In this document: one piece after another, positions 33,936 to 45,600 of the stretch
Numbering within the stretch: the first letter of the stretch is position 1
How the letters are laid out: each line of letters opens with the position of its first letter
NCBI GenBank assembly: GCA_933228675.1
Contig: OW121740.1
Coordinates: 155,485,828-155,549,827 of the forward strand
Length of the DNA stretch: 64,000 bases
Direction of reading: 5' to 3'
Source: Stomorhina lunata
Taxonomy: Eukaryota > Arthropoda > Insecta > Diptera > Rhiniidae
Program-made: the position numbers and the translations under genes
The notes under the pieces: model-generated
Told to the model about the DNA's origin: nothing
What the model saw: only the letters and a program-made list of their open reading frames with translations
Databases searched by the model: none

Positions 33936-36878
33936 TTATTGAGCGGTATTATATACCGTGTCACTAATATTTAGAGTGTGGATTCTCCTATGATAAAATA
34001 GGAGGTCTGCACCCTCATAGACGAGACCAGCTCCTCTTAACGTTAATAAGTCCACTGGGGACAAATATCTCTTTGCCTGAATGGTCTCTAGGTCATCCGA
34101 TGCTTCAAAGCAATGTCTTACCATGGAGTTATCTAGAGAGCGTGCACCTTCCAAAAACTTAATTGCCATTTCGGTCATAAAAATGTCCACTCTGCCGAAA
34201 TCAACCGCCCTATAAATGGATGCGCATGAGGGGCTGCGGAAATATCCATCTTGGGTTAGTCTAGGTCTCATGCCTAAGCAAGAGGCTAAGACTTTCCTTT
34301 CCCATCTCCTAAGCCTTTCCATCTGGGAGGAAGAAATTCCAAACCAAGATGGAAAAGCATAGGAGATTATGGGACGAATTATCTGCCTGTATAGTAAAAG
34401 ACGAATGCGTTTATCCAAGCCACCCTTACGGCGCAAAATCCCCTGATAAGACGCGTATACTTTCTTAGCTTTTTCAAGTATCCTGTCAACATGGCGATAG
34501 GGTTCAAAATTTTCATGAAATGTCACTCCTAGATATTTTATTCTATCTGACGTGCCTATTAGTTCGTTGTTTATTTTCAGACAGGGAACAAATTTTCTGC
34601 AATTGGGATATATAAATTTTCGCCTACCTTTGATCATTATTGCAGTGGTTTTTTGAACGTTTAATTTAAGTCCCCATTTATTAAAATATTCCCCAAGAAC
34701 ACACAAATATTGGTTCATGTCTCTATTTGTATTTCTTGCATTGGCTCCAGAACGTGCTACAAGAATATCGTCAGCATAGATGAGAATAAGGACACCCTCC
34801 GGGGGTTCAGGGATATCGGAAATAAATATGTTATAAAGCACCGGGCCCAGCAAAGAACCCTGCGGCACACCTTCAGTTATATTACCCTCATCTGAAAGGG
34901 TGTCCCCAACTCTAACCTTATATTTTCGATCAGTAAGAAAATTCTCTACCAATCGACATATGCTAGGAGTAAATTCTTTGTTCATTAGTTTATAAACAAT
35001 TCCATTATGCCATACGGTATCGAAGGCTTTTGAAAAGTCTAAACTCACCGCCATTGTAGGGCACCTATTTTTCAGACCAATCGAGACAAAGTCTGAAAAC
35101 ACCATAAGTGCATGCGAAGTGGAATGTCCACTTCGAAACCCAAATTGGAAATCCTTTAAAACGTCGCCGTCAAGGATCCTGTCATTAATTTTTTCAAGTA
35201 TAAAATACTCTAATAATTTTCCAATAGACGAGAGCAGAGAGATCGGTCTGTAGCTCCCACTTTGACCAGGATCAGATCCTGGCTTCAGAATTGGAACCAC
35301 CAAGGCCTCTTTCCAAGCTCTCGGGAAATATCCGATGTTCACACAATGGTTAAATAATATCGACAGGAATTCCCATGTCGATATGTCAGTTTTTCTGAGT
35401 ACAAAATCAGGAATGCCATCAACACCACTTGACTTCTTGTTTGATCTTCTTTTCAAGGCGCTTCCAATCGACGCAGAACTAACGAAACCAAGAGTGTTGA
35501 TGGTTCCTGAAGAGTCTACTGTCCTACCGTCTGCAGTGATCGTTTGTCCAAATGTAGTAATAGGAGTCGTTCTATTCAGGGTTGAAACCGAGTCATTTAT
35601 CGTCAAGGCAAAAGCGTCAGTACGCTCATCATGGCTGGTCGGACTGTTGTGGAAAAACTGATTTGCGAGCAAATTGGCTTTTCCACTATCATCCGAAATT
35701 GTATTGCCCTCAGCGTCTGTAAGAGCCCTTATTGGAGGGCGAACATTCAGTCCCGCAGCAGCTTTAACGTCTTTGTAAGTTCTATTATTTAAACGAATCC
35801 TACTAAGGTAGGCCGTCCAATAATCACGCTCATAGACCGAAATCGCACCTTGGATTATGCGATCTAAGTTTCTAACTTCGGCTTTCAGAATCCTGCACCT
35901 ACCAGGGTCCTCACATCTTTGGAGTCTTCGTCTTCGTACCTTTTTTTCTCGAATAAGGTCTAGAATATTTTGAGGAAGTTGTCTTAGTCCTTTACCTCTT
36001 ATTGGCACTTTAGGCACCGACTGATCTATGGCATCTGAGAAGGCTCTATTCATTTCAGTAATACATCCATCAATATCACCCTCACAGACGTTCCGATCAA
36101 TCGGTAGCCCGCAGCCAGAAAGATTCCTAGCCAGAACATTCTTAAATTTTCTCGTATCAATATGATCGTAGTCGTACCTCGTAGCCGGTTCACGTTCAAC
36201 ACACTCAGAGGTGTGGAAAACGATCTCAACAGCTCTGTGGTCGGATTCGTAGTCAATAGTCTTGAGTCTATTTCCGGTATTTGTTCTTATATCAACAGAA
36301 GTAAGTATTATGTCAATGAAAGAAGATATAACCGCATTTATTCTTGTGGGTCCATCAGTCCTTTGGATGTCTATGTCGGGACACATTAGCAAAAATTCGT
36401 AAAGGTTACGACCGCTGATGTTAGTGTACAAATCGCCCCAATACGGGTGCCTCGCATTAAGGTCACCACCAATAACGACACTACCATTTCTAGCAATTGC
36501 TAGAATAGGGTCGAAATCGGAGGCTACAAAGTTAATACTTGGTCTAAGGTACGTTGAGATGACAGTGATAAATTCACCGTTAACTCTCCGTATCCTGACT
36601 GCAGTATTCTCAATGTTTCCCGTATTAAGGACAATCTCATCAGCCTGAAATTTGCCATGGACTAGGACAGCCGTACCGCCGCCACGTCCATTTTGTCTAT
36701 CCTGTCTGAATACGCTGTATCCCTCTATGTCAAGTCTATGGCGAGAACTCAAGCGGTGTTCTGCCACTAACAGTACGTCTGGTTTATGTTCCTGTAAGAA
36801 TAAATTCAATTCGTGTCTGTGTTTCCTAGAGACTAATGAATTTACATTAATAAAAATACATTTAAGTTGTCTAGCCAT
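33936..36878 (-). CDS. LINE ORF2: endonuclease and reverse transcriptase
   Basis: A protein of 980 residues counted from the ATG at 36878; an upstream in-frame TTG at 36887 could add three codons but is not a likely start. Residues 1-220 are an exonuclease-endonuclease-phosphatase fold: E40 in AEHRL, D139 and N141 in GGDLNARH, and D213-H214 in ESDHRAV are the expected catalytic residues for nicking target DNA. The reverse transcriptase spans about 515-790: FPRAWKEALVVPILKPG, YRPISLL, LDFSKAFDTVWH (D614), EGVPQGSLLGP and the catalytic YADD at 701-704. The C-terminal 190 residues hold no RNase H. The start overlaps the ORF1 stop by eight bases, so translation by termination-reinitiation is likely (inference). 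All key residues are present and the frame is unbroken. Confidence 0.95.
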   Translation of the reverse strand: MARQLKCIFINVNSLVSRKHRHELNLFLQEHKPDVLLVAEHRLSSRHRLDIEGYSVFRQDRQNGRGGGTAVLVHGKFQADEIVLNTGNIENTAVRIRRVNGEFITVISTYLRPSINFVASDFDPILAIARNGSVVIGGDLNARHPYWGDLYTNISGRNLYEFLLMCPDIDIQRTDGPTRINAVISSFIDIILTSVDIRTNTGNRLKTIDYESDHRAVEIVFHTSECVEREPATRYDYDHIDTRKFKNVLARNLSGCGLPIDRNVCEGDIDGCITEMNRAFSDAIDQSVPKVPIRGKGLRQLPQNILDLIREKKVRRRRLQRCEDPGRCRILKAEVRNLDRIIQGAISVYERDYWTAYLSRIRLNNRTYKDVKAAAGLNVRPPIRALTDAEGNTISDDSGKANLLANQFFHNSPTSHDERTDAFALTINDSVSTLNRTTPITTFGQTITADGRTVDSSGTINTLGFVSSASIGSALKRRSNKKSSGVDGIPDFVLRKTDISTWEFLSILFNHCVNIGYFPRAWKEALVVPILKPGSDPGQSGSYRPISLLSSIGKLLEYFILEKINDRILDGDVLKDFQFGFRSGHSTSHALMVFSDFVSIGLKNRCPTMAVSLDFSKAFDTVWHNGIVYKLMNKEFTPSICRLVENFLTDRKYKVRVGDTLSDEGNITEGVPQGSLLGPVLYNIFISDIPEPPEGVLILIYADDILVARSGANARNTNRDMNQYLCVLGEYFNKWGLKLNVQKTTAIMIKGRRKFIYPNCRKFVPCLKINNELIGTSDRIKYLGVTFHENFEPYRHVDRILEKAKKVYASYQGILRRKGGLDKRIRLLLYRQIIRPIISYAFPSWFGISSSQMERLRRWERKVLASCLGMRPRLTQDGYFRSPSCASIYRAVDFGRVDIFMTEMAIKFLEGARSLDNSMVRHCFEASDDLETIQAKRYLSPVDLLTLRGAGLVYEGADLLFYHRRIHTLNISDTVYNTAQ

Positions 36879-38388
36879 GATGTCCAAGAGTAATTAATAT
36901 TCCAATTAGAGCACTTTTTCTGTCCTCGTCATTGGAAAGCCTTTGATATTCTTTAGCAAATCCGCCTATATCTTTAATCTTTTGTAAAAGTCCCCCACCA
37001 AATAGGCGACTGCATTCCTTGTCGATTAGACTAAATTGGCTCATGGCGCCTGCCAGAGAAATGCCGGCGTTTGAGGAAGTAGTTGGTACTGCAGACTGCG
37101 GTACGCTCAATTGGATGTTATTTGCGGGGGCAGCTCTTGCTGCTGCAGCATAAGAAACCCCTTGTTGCACGCGGTTTCTTCCTCTATCGGAAAGACGTAA
37201 GTTTGAAGTACCCCTTTGTGCTTTTTTATCCTCCAATTTACGGAGGAGCTCAAGTCTACGCGGGCACTCTTTCGAGCTGGCCGCGTGTCCCTCAACATTA
37301 CAATTGGCGCACTTGACTGGCATACCAACCACTCGGATAACTTTTCCTGAAATAGGATCAGTTATTGAAGTTTCTTGATTATTTTCCCCTTTTTTGGGAA
37401 TAGTACATTTAGCAGGACCATGATCCCCGGCACATTTAACGCATCTATAGGGCATTTGACAATTCACTGAAACATGTCCAAAACGCTGACAATTATAACA
37501 TTGTGTGACGCCTCTTCGCAAAAATTTTCTTATATATACTCTGCAATGCAGAATATATCGAATTTCGTAAAACAACTTTATGTCGGATTCCCTTGTCATT
37601 TTAACTAACCATTTATCATCTCCTAGCTTTGTCAAGCTAGTTATTTGTATATTAATCGAGAGCCCATTCAGGCAATCTAGAATTTCAGCAGACTCAAATG
37701 AGCTTGGAAGTCCCTCAATCACTACTGAAAATGGACGCAACCCCTTAGGCGTATACGTATAATAATTAACTTTCTGTTCAGAAAGCAATTCTTTGACTTT
37801 ATCGAAGTCATTGAGAGTGCAGACCCCTATATTTGCCACACTCTTCCCTAATACTTTAATATTATAATTGCTATGACCTAATTTCTTGTCAATGCAGTCT
37901 ATTATATTCTTAATATTAATTCCATAGGTGGTAATAACTGGAATAGACTTACTCTCTTTTCTGCTTCCAACAACACACGGCTTTGCTGCACCACTAGCAT
38001 CAGACTTGGTTTCTTTAGTTTTGGCAATTGTCGTCTTCTTCTTATTGACAGCACCCTTATTTACGGCTTTTATTTCACGTGAGCTACTTAGCGGCGTAGC
38101 ATTAGCGTCCTTCTCAATTTCGGTTTCGGCTTCACTGTTTTCTTCGAAATAATTTTCTTCATTAAAAGAATCATCTCCGTTCATTACTTCATCGTGCATG
38201 GAGATAATTTGACTTTTCAATTCTTTATTTTCATTTGCTAATTTTTCAAATGCATCTTTTAAAATAGTTATATTATTCATGAGCTCTTCATTTTTTTTAA
38301 GAGCTTCATTCAACCTTTCTCTTAGTAGATTCTCTTCATTAGGTTTTTTTCTTTTATTATATGTTGAAATGTCATTATCGTCACTCAT
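36871..38388 (-). CDS. LINE ORF1: gag-like nucleic-acid-binding protein
   Basis: A protein of 505 residues that in this family binds element RNA and forms the ribonucleoprotein. Residues about 20-65 are a predicted coiled coil (LRERLNEALKKNEEL and following heptads), then an acidic stretch (70-95) and a lysine-rich linker (105-130). Residues about 215-290 resemble the PRE_C2HC region found before zinc fingers in Jockey-group gags (RPFSVVIEGLPSSFESAEI). Three zinc knuckles follow: C297-C300-H305-C310, C316-C319-H323-C328 (one residue shorter) and C360-C363-H368-C375. A VSYAAAARAA motif lies at about 411-420, also typical of the group. The protein ends LGHHG with TAG inside ATGGCTAG, where ORF2 begins. 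Start ATG at 38388 follows the leader without an earlier in-frame ATG that I could see. Confidence 0.93.
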   Translation of the reverse strand: MSDDNDISTYNKRKKPNEENLLRERLNEALKKNEELMNNITILKDAFEKLANENKELKSQIISMHDEVMNGDDSFNEENYFEENSEAETEIEKDANATPLSSSREIKAVNKGAVNKKKTTIAKTKETKSDASGAAKPCVVGSRKESKSIPVITTYGINIKNIIDCIDKKLGHSNYNIKVLGKSVANIGVCTLNDFDKVKELLSEQKVNYYTYTPKGLRPFSVVIEGLPSSFESAEILDCLNGLSINIQITSLTKLGDDKWLVKMTRESDIKLFYEIRYILHCRVYIRKFLRRGVTQCYNCQRFGHVSVNCQMPYRCVKCAGDHGPAKCTIPKKGENNQETSITDPISGKVIRVVGMPVKCANCNVEGHAASSKECPRRLELLRKLEDKKAQRGTSNLRLSDRGRNRVQQGVSYAAAARAAPANNIQLSVPQSAVPTTSSNAGISLAGAMSQFSLIDKECSRLFGGGLLQKIKDIGGFAKEYQRLSNDEDRKSALIGILITLGHHG

Positions 38389-38755
38389 TTTGACTATTTT
38401 TAATTAATAGTTCAATTGCCACATAGGCTTTTAAAGATTTAACAAAAGTTCAAATTCGTTGACTTCTATTCACTTCACAAAATTTAGGTAGTAAAAAAAT
38501 TTTTAGTCTGTCAGAATATGACAATTTTATAGTTTTATTTTCAATTTATAAGCAAAAAAAAATTTTTGTTTTTAACTTGTCCTTTTTCAAGTATTTAAAC
38601 TTATTTTCACTATTTATTTAATTTATTTCTGTTCACAACTTTCTGTTCACAACTTGTCCTTTTTCAAGTATTTGAATTTTTTCACTTTTTATTTGTTTCA
38701 CTTTTCCGAATGCACTTGTTAACACTATCACTCCATCTTCCCCAATCTTTTTCTC
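38389..38755 (-). promoter_or_regulatory. LINE 5' UTR, probable internal promoter region
   Basis: LINEs of this group carry an internal Pol II promoter in this region (established). Seen here: a 77-bp imperfect duplication anchored by AACTTGTCCTTTTTCAAGT (plus strand) at 38574 and 38651, and a perfect 14-bp tandem duplication TTTCTGTTCACAAC at 38626-38653. The 5' end reads GAGAAAAAGATTGGGG on the minus strand. A specific initiator was not identified. Confidence 0.65.
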
Positions 38756-38771
38756 ATCTATTTTTTAGGGA
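38756..38771. repeat. Target-site duplication of the LINE, right copy
   Basis: ATCTATTTTTTAGGGA, identical to 33544-33559. It continues directly into array units. Confidence 0.93.
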
Positions 38772-40466
38772 AATTTTTTAACATTTTTATAGGGAAATTT
38801 TCAAAATTTCACAACTTTTATGGGTAATTTTTACAAATTTTATGGGAAATTTTAAAAACTACATAATTTTTATAAAGAAATTTTGAAAATTTCACTATTT
38901 TTATAGCGAAATTTTCAACTTCAGAATTTTCGTAGGAAAATTTTTAAAATATCACTATTTTTATAGGGAAATTTTTAAAATTTTAATATTTTTATAAAGG
39001 AATTTTTAAAACTTCTGTTTTTTTTTAGGGAAATTTTTAAAAATATCTTTTTTTTTAAAATGAAATTTTCATAATTTCACTATTTTTATAGGGAAATTTC
39101 TAAAATGTCTCTATTTTTATAGGGAAATTTTCAAAATTTCACTATTTTTATGGGGAAATTTTTAAAATTTTACTTTTTTAGGGAAATTTTCAAAATTTTA
39201 CTTTTTTTAGGGAAATTTTCAAAATTTCAATATTTTTATAGGGAAATTTTAAAAAATTTACTTTTTTATAGAGAAATTTTCAAAATTTCACTATTTTTAT
39301 AGGGAAATTTTCAAAAATTTACTATTTTTATAGAGAAATTTTCAAAATTTCACTATTTTTATAGGGAAATTTTCAAAAATTTACAATTTTTATAGGGAAA
39401 TATTCAAAAATTCACTATTTATTGGAAAATTTTCAAAATTTCACTGTTTTTATAGAGAAATTTTCAAAATTTCTATTTTTTATGGGAAAATTTTCAAAAT
39501 TTCACTATTTGTATAGGAAAATTTTCAAAATTATGCAATTTTTATAGGAAGATTTTTAAAATAATACTATTTTTTATAGGGAAATGTTCAAAATTTCACT
39601 ATTTTTGTAAGGAAATTTTACTATTTTTATAGGGAAATTTTCAATTTTCTCATAGGAAAGTTTTCAAAATTTCACTATTTTTATAGGGAAATTTTCAAAA
39701 TATCACTATTTTTATAGAGAAATTTTCAAAATTTCACTATTTTTATATTAAAATTTTCAAAATTTCACAATTTTTAAAGGAAATTTTCAAAATCTCACTA
39801 TCTTTATAGGAAAATTTTAAAAATTTCATTATTTTTATAGGGAAATTTTCAAAATTTCACTATTTTTATAGGAAAATTTTCAAAATTTCACTATTTTTAT
39901 AGGGAAATTTTCAAAATTTCACTATTTTTATAGGGAAATTTTCAAAATTTCACTATTTTTATAGCGAAATTTTCAATATTTCATTATTTTTATATTAAAA
40001 TTTTCAAAATTTCACTATTTTTAAAGGGTAATTTTCAAAATTTCACTATTTTTAAAGGGAAATTTTCAAAATTTCACTATTTTTATAGGAAAATTAAAAA
40101 AATTTCACTATTTTTATAGGGAAATGTTCAAATGTTCTCTATTTTTATAGGGAAATTTTCAAAATTTCACTATTTTTATAAAAAAAAAAGTTCAAAATTT
40201 CACTATTTTAACAGAGAAATTTTCAAAATTTTACTTTTTTTATAGGGAGTTTGTCAAAATTTCGATATTTTTATATAGACATTTTTAAAATTTCACTTTT
40301 TTATAGGGAAATTTTCAAAATTTAGCTATTTTTATAGCAAAATATTCAAAATTTCACTATTTTTATAGGAACATTTTAAAAATTTTTTATAGGGAAATTT
40401 TCAAAATTTTACTATTTTAATAGGGGAATCCTAATTTATACAGGGAAATTTTTAAAAATTTCTTTA
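38772..40466. repeat. 31-bp tandem array, CTATTTTTATAGGG core (about 55 copies)
   Basis: The unit holds CACTATTTTTATAGGG and AAATTTTCAAAATTT, with period 31 (cores at 39860 and 39891). This is the right part of the array split by the LINE. It is related to the 41645-45600 family but distinct in GGG and in a shorter central dyad. Most units are moderately diverged. Confidence 0.93.
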
Positions 40467-41644
40467 TTTATGTGTATCGTTCGTTCGAATAGAAATCAAG
40501 TTTACTTAGTTTATGTAATATTATTAACTTCATCCAAAATCTTCAATTAACTTTTGCTAATGTCTGTATTAAATTCGTACCTTAATAAAAATTAGCAAAA
40601 CAAATTTTATATAAAAAAAAAAAAACTTGAATGAAACACATAAGTAACATGTAATAAATGATGAGGCTCGCGTTCAAACAGAGACCGGGTATGCTAATTA
40701 GTTGGGGTTTTGGTTGTAAAATTGAGTTTACAACAAATAAATATAAATTGTTGCTGCTTTTCTAGGCGAATTGATTTATAAAAATGTAAAACAAAATAAA
40801 AAAAAACTTAACTGGATTTTTTTCAAGACTCTAACTTTACACAACCTTTTCGGTAGATTTAGTTTGTGTTATTTTTTTGATTTTTTTTTTTTTGCCATTA
40901 TGAAGGTCTTTTTTGTGCTAAAAACAAAAAAGATTGAAAGAAAAAAAAATAGAAACAAAATAAAATTTACATTTTGTTTGAAAATTTACAAACGTATGAA
41001 TTTGAGTGTAAAAATTTTAAAATGAACTTAAATATAAGCAAAAACAACAGCAGCCACAAAAATCATGATATATAAAATATAATAAAATACATAAAATATT
41101 TAAATAGTTTTGTAAATTTTGTGGTTTAAGAGTTAAGTTTTGCTGTAAGTTAAAATTCATGATATGGTTATACGGTTGGATAAGGCAAACGTTCGTAGTC
41201 GTACGCATCTGAATTATTGTTACTGCTGGTGACTGACTGACAGACGAAAGGACGGACAGACTTTGTCTAAAATGTAAAAATGGCAAAAAAATACTATTTT
41301 TAAACAAAATAATACTTGTAAACTTTGAAAGTTTTTTGTTTAACTTTATTTCTAGGTTTTTTTTTTTGTTGTTTGTTTTTATTTTATTTTTTGCATAAAA
41401 TGTGTGTCAGCAAGGTAAAGGGCAACTTATTCATTATGACCGACCGACCGACCCACCGACTGACTTACTAACTTACTTGTATTTTATAATGAAATCAAAT
41501 AAATTGAATTGAAATAAAGTAAAATGAATAATAAATAAAAAAGTGTAAATAACAAAATAAAATTAGATTTTAGTTTAGAAACAAGAAAAAGAGATATATT
41601 GAAATCAAAACAAAGATAATAATGGAATTTTTTTGGTAAAAATA
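40467..41644. other. Unique spacer, no gene seen
   Basis: AT-rich with a (CCGA)n-like microsatellite at about 41437-41475 (GACCGACCGACCGACC). Frames of 84 and 96 codons (40771-41025, 41017-41307) are low-complexity and have no domain. Confidence 0.55.
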
Positions 41645-44600
41645 AATTTACTATTTTTATAGGAAATTTTTCAAAAATTTACTATTTTTATAGGAAATTT
41701 TTCAAAAATTTACTATTTTTATAGAAAATTTTTCAAAAATTTACTATTTTTATAGGAAATTTTTTAAAAATTTCCTATTTTTAAAGGAATTTTTTTAAAA
41801 ATTCACTATTTTTATAGGAAATTTTTCAAAAATTTACTATTTTTATAGGAAATTTTTCAAAAATTTCCTATTTTTATAGAAAATTTTTCAAAAATTTCCT
41901 ATTTTTATAGGAAATTTTTCAAAAATTTCCTATTTTTATAGGACATTTTTCAAAAATTTCCTATTTTTATAGGAAATTTTTCAAAAATTTCCTATTTTTA
42001 TAGGAAATTTTTCAAAAATTTCCTATTTTTATAGGAAAATTTTCAAAAATTTCCTATTTTTACAGGAAATTTTTCAAAAATTTCATATTTTTATAGGAAA
42101 ATTTTCAAAAATTTACTATTTTTATAGGAAAATTTTCAAAAATTTACTATTTTTATAGGAAAATTTTCAAAAATTTACTATTTTTATAGAATATTTTTCA
42201 AAAAAGAAAAAAAAAGGAAATTTTTCAAAAATTTCCTATTTTTATAGGAAATTTTTCAAAAATTTCCAATTTTTATAGGAAATTTTTCAAAAATTTCCTA
42301 TTTTTATAGGAAATTTTTCAAAAATTTCCTATTTTTATAGGAAATTTTTCAAAAATTTCCTATTTTTATAGGAAATTTTTCAAAAATTTCCTATTTTTAT
42401 AGGAAATTTTTCAAAAATTTCCTATTTTTATAGGAAATTTTTCAAAAATTTCCTATTTTTATAGGAAATTTTTCAAAAATTTCCTATTTTTATAGGAAAT
42501 TTTCCAAAAATTTACTATTTTTATAGGAAATTTTTCAAAAATTTACTATTTTTATAGGAAATTTTCCAAAAATTTACTATTCTTATAGGAAATTTTTCAA
42601 AAATTTACTATTTTTATAGGAAGTTTTCCAAAAATGTACTATTTTTATAGGAAGTTTTCCAAAAATGTACTATTTTTACACACAATTTTTCAAAAATTTA
42701 CTATTTTTATAGGAAATTTTTCAAAAATTTACTATTGTTATAGAAAATTTTAAAAAATTTAATATTTTTATAAGAAATTTTTCAAAAATTTCCTATTTTT
42801 ATAGGAAATTTTTCAAAAATTTACTATTGTTATAGGAAATTTTAAAAAATTTAATATTTTTATAGGAAATTTTTCAAAAATGTCCTATTTTTATAGAAAA
42901 TTTTTCAAAAATTTCCTATTTTTATAAGAAATTATTCAAAAATTTCCTATTTTTATAAGAAATTTTTCAAAAATTTCCTATTTTTATAGGAAATTTTTCA
43001 AAAATTTCCTATTTTTATGGAAATTATAGGAAATTTTTCAAAAATTTCCTATTTTTATAGGAAATTTTTCAAAAATTTCCTATTTTTATAGGAAATTTTT
43101 CAAAAATTTCCTATTTTTATAGGAAATTTTTCAAAAATTTCCTATTTTTATAGGAAATTTTTCAAAAATCCTATTTTTATAGGAAATTTTTCAAATATTT
43201 CCTATTTTTATAGGAAATTTTTCAAAAATTTCCTATTTTTATAGGAAATTTTTCAAAAATTTCCTATTTTTATAGGAAATTTTTCAAAAAGTTCCTATTT
43301 TTATAGGAAATTTTTCAAAAATTTCCTATTTTTATAGGAAATTTTTCAAAAATTTCCTATTTTTATAGGAAATTTTCAAAAATTTCCTATTTTTATAGGA
43401 AATTTTTCAAAAATTTCCTATTTTTATAGGAAATTTTTCAAAAATTTCCTATTTTTATAGGAAATTTTTCAAAAATTTCCTATTTTTATAGGAAATTTTT
43501 CAAAAATTTCCTATTTTTATAGGAAATTTTTCAAAAATTTCCTATTTTTATAGGAAATTTTTCAAAAATTTCCTATTTTTATAGGAAATTTTTCAAAAAT
43601 TTCCTATTTTTATAGGAAATTTTTCAAAAATTTCCTATTTTTATAGGAAATTTTTCAAAAATTTTCTATTTTTACACAAAATTTTTCAAACATTTTCTAT
43701 TTTTACACAAAATTTTTCAAACATTTACTATTTTTATAGGAAATTTTTCAAAAATTTCCTATTTTTATAGGAAATTTTTCAAAAGTTTCCTATTTTTATA
43801 GGAAATTTTTCAAAAATTTCCTATTTTCATAGGAAATTTTTCAAAAATTTCCTACTTTTATAGGAAATTTTTCAAAAATTTCCTATTTTTATAGGAAATT
43901 TTTCAAAAGTTTCCTATTTTCATAGGAAATTTTTCAAAAATTTCCTATTTTTATAGGAAATTTTTCAAAAATTTCCTATTTTTATAGGAAATTTTTCAAA
44001 AGTGTCCTATTTTTATAGGAAATTTTTCAAAAATTTCCTATTTTTATAGGAAACTTTTCTAAAATTTCCTATTTTTATAGAAAATTTTTCAAAAATTTCC
44101 TATTTTTATAGGAAATTTTTCAAAAATTTCCTATTTTTATAGGAAATTTTTTAAAAATTTACTATTTTTATAGGAAATTTTCCAAAAATTTACTATTTTT
44201 GTAGGAAATTTTTCAAAAATTTACTATTTTTATAGGAAATTTTCCAAAAATTTACTATTCTTATAGGAAATTTTTCAAAAATTTACTATTTTTATAGGAA
44301 GTTTTCCAAAAATGTACTATTTTTACACACAATTTTTCAAAAATTTACTATTTTTATAGGAAATTTTTCAAAAATTTACTATTTTTATAGGAAATTTTTC
44401 AAAAATTTACTATTGTTATAGAAAATTTTAAAAAATTTAATATTTTTATAAGAAATTTTTCAAAAATTTCCTATTTTTATAGGAAATTTTTCAAAAATTT
44501 ACTATTGTTATAGGAAATTTTAAAAAATTTAATATTTTTATAGGAAATTTTTCAAAAATGTCCTATTTTTATAGAAAATTTTTCAAAAATTTCCTATTTT

Positions 44601-45600
44601 TATAAGAAATTTTTCAAAAATTTCCTATTTTTATAGGAAATTTTTAAAAAATTTCCTATTTTTATGGAAATTATAGGAAATTTTTCAAAAATTTCCTATT
44701 TTTATAGGAAATTTTTCAAAAATTTCCTATTTTTTCAAAAAATTTTTCAAACATTTTCTATTTTTACACAAAATTTTTCAAACATTTACTATTTTTATAG
44801 GAAATTTTTCAAAAATTTCCTATTTTTATAGGAAATTTTTCAACAATTTCCTATTTTTATAGGAAATTTTTCAAAAATTTCCTATTTTCATAGGAAATTT
44901 TTCAAAAATTTCCTATTTTTATAGGAAATTTTTCAAAAATTTCCTATTTTTATAGGAAATTTTTCAAAAGTTTCCTATTTTTATAGGAAATTTTTCAAAA
45001 ATTTCCTATTTTTATAGGAAACTTTTCTAAAATTTCCTATTTTTATAGGAAATTTTTCAAAAATTTCCTATTTTTATAGGAAATTTTTCAAAAATTTCCT
45101 ATTTTTATAGGAAATTTTTCAAAAATTTCCTATTTTTATAGGAAATTTTTCAAAAATTTAATATTTTTATAGGAAATTTTTCAAAAATTTCCTATTTTTA
45201 TAGGAAATTTTTCAAAAATTTCCTATTTTTATAGGAAAATTTTCAAAAATTTCCTATTTTTATAGGAAATTTTTCAAAAATTTCCTATTTTTATAGGAAA
45301 TTTTTCAAAAATTTCCTATTTTTATAGGAAATTTTTCAAAAATTTCCTATTTTTATAGGAAATTTTTCAAAAATTTCCTATTTTTATAGGAAATTTTTCA
45401 AAAATTTCCTATTTTTATAGGAAATTTTTCAAAAATTTCCTATTTTTATAGGAAATTTTTCAAAAATTTCCTTTTTTTATAGGAAATTTTTCAAAAATTT
45501 CCTATTTTTATAGGAAAATTTTCAAAAATTTCCTATTTTTATAGGAAATTTTTCAAAAATTTTCTATTTTTATAGGAAATTTTTCAAAAATTTCCTATTA
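41645..45600. repeat. 31-bp tandem array, CCTATTTTTATAGG core (about 128 copies)
   Basis: The unit holds CCTATTTTTATAGGAAA and TTTTTCAAAAATTT, with period 31 (cores at 43080 and 43111). It is the most homogeneous array of the window. Each unit has two overlapping dyads: CCTAT-TTTT-ATAGG, and arms AGGAAATTTTT and AAAAATTTCCT around a single C. A variant-marked block (ATTCTTATAGG, TTTTTACACACAA, ACTATTGTTATAG) at about 42540-43030 recurs at about 44220-44690. It is the same family as 8071-9566 in inverse orientation. Confidence 0.96.

Larger units (their letters stand above)
33560..38755 (-). mobile_element. Full-length Jockey-like LINE (non-LTR retrotransposon)
   Basis: A 5196-bp element on the minus strand, flanked by a perfect 16-bp target-site duplication. 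Order 5' to 3': 367-bp leader, ORF1 (gag-like, three zinc knuckles), ORF2 (apurinic-type endonuclease then reverse transcriptase), about 375-bp trailer with AATAAA, and a tail of three TTGAAAC repeats. No RNase H domain follows the reverse transcriptase. The PRE_C2HC-type region plus three knuckles in ORF1 and the EN-RT ORF2 fit the Jockey group. Both frames are open and the duplication is undecayed, so this is a recent and possibly competent insertion. GC content is clearly higher than its surroundings. Confidence 0.95.

Noticed and set aside
34710..36897. Several plus-strand frames of 61-108 codons
   Set aside because: Shadows of LINE ORF2 on the opposite strand.
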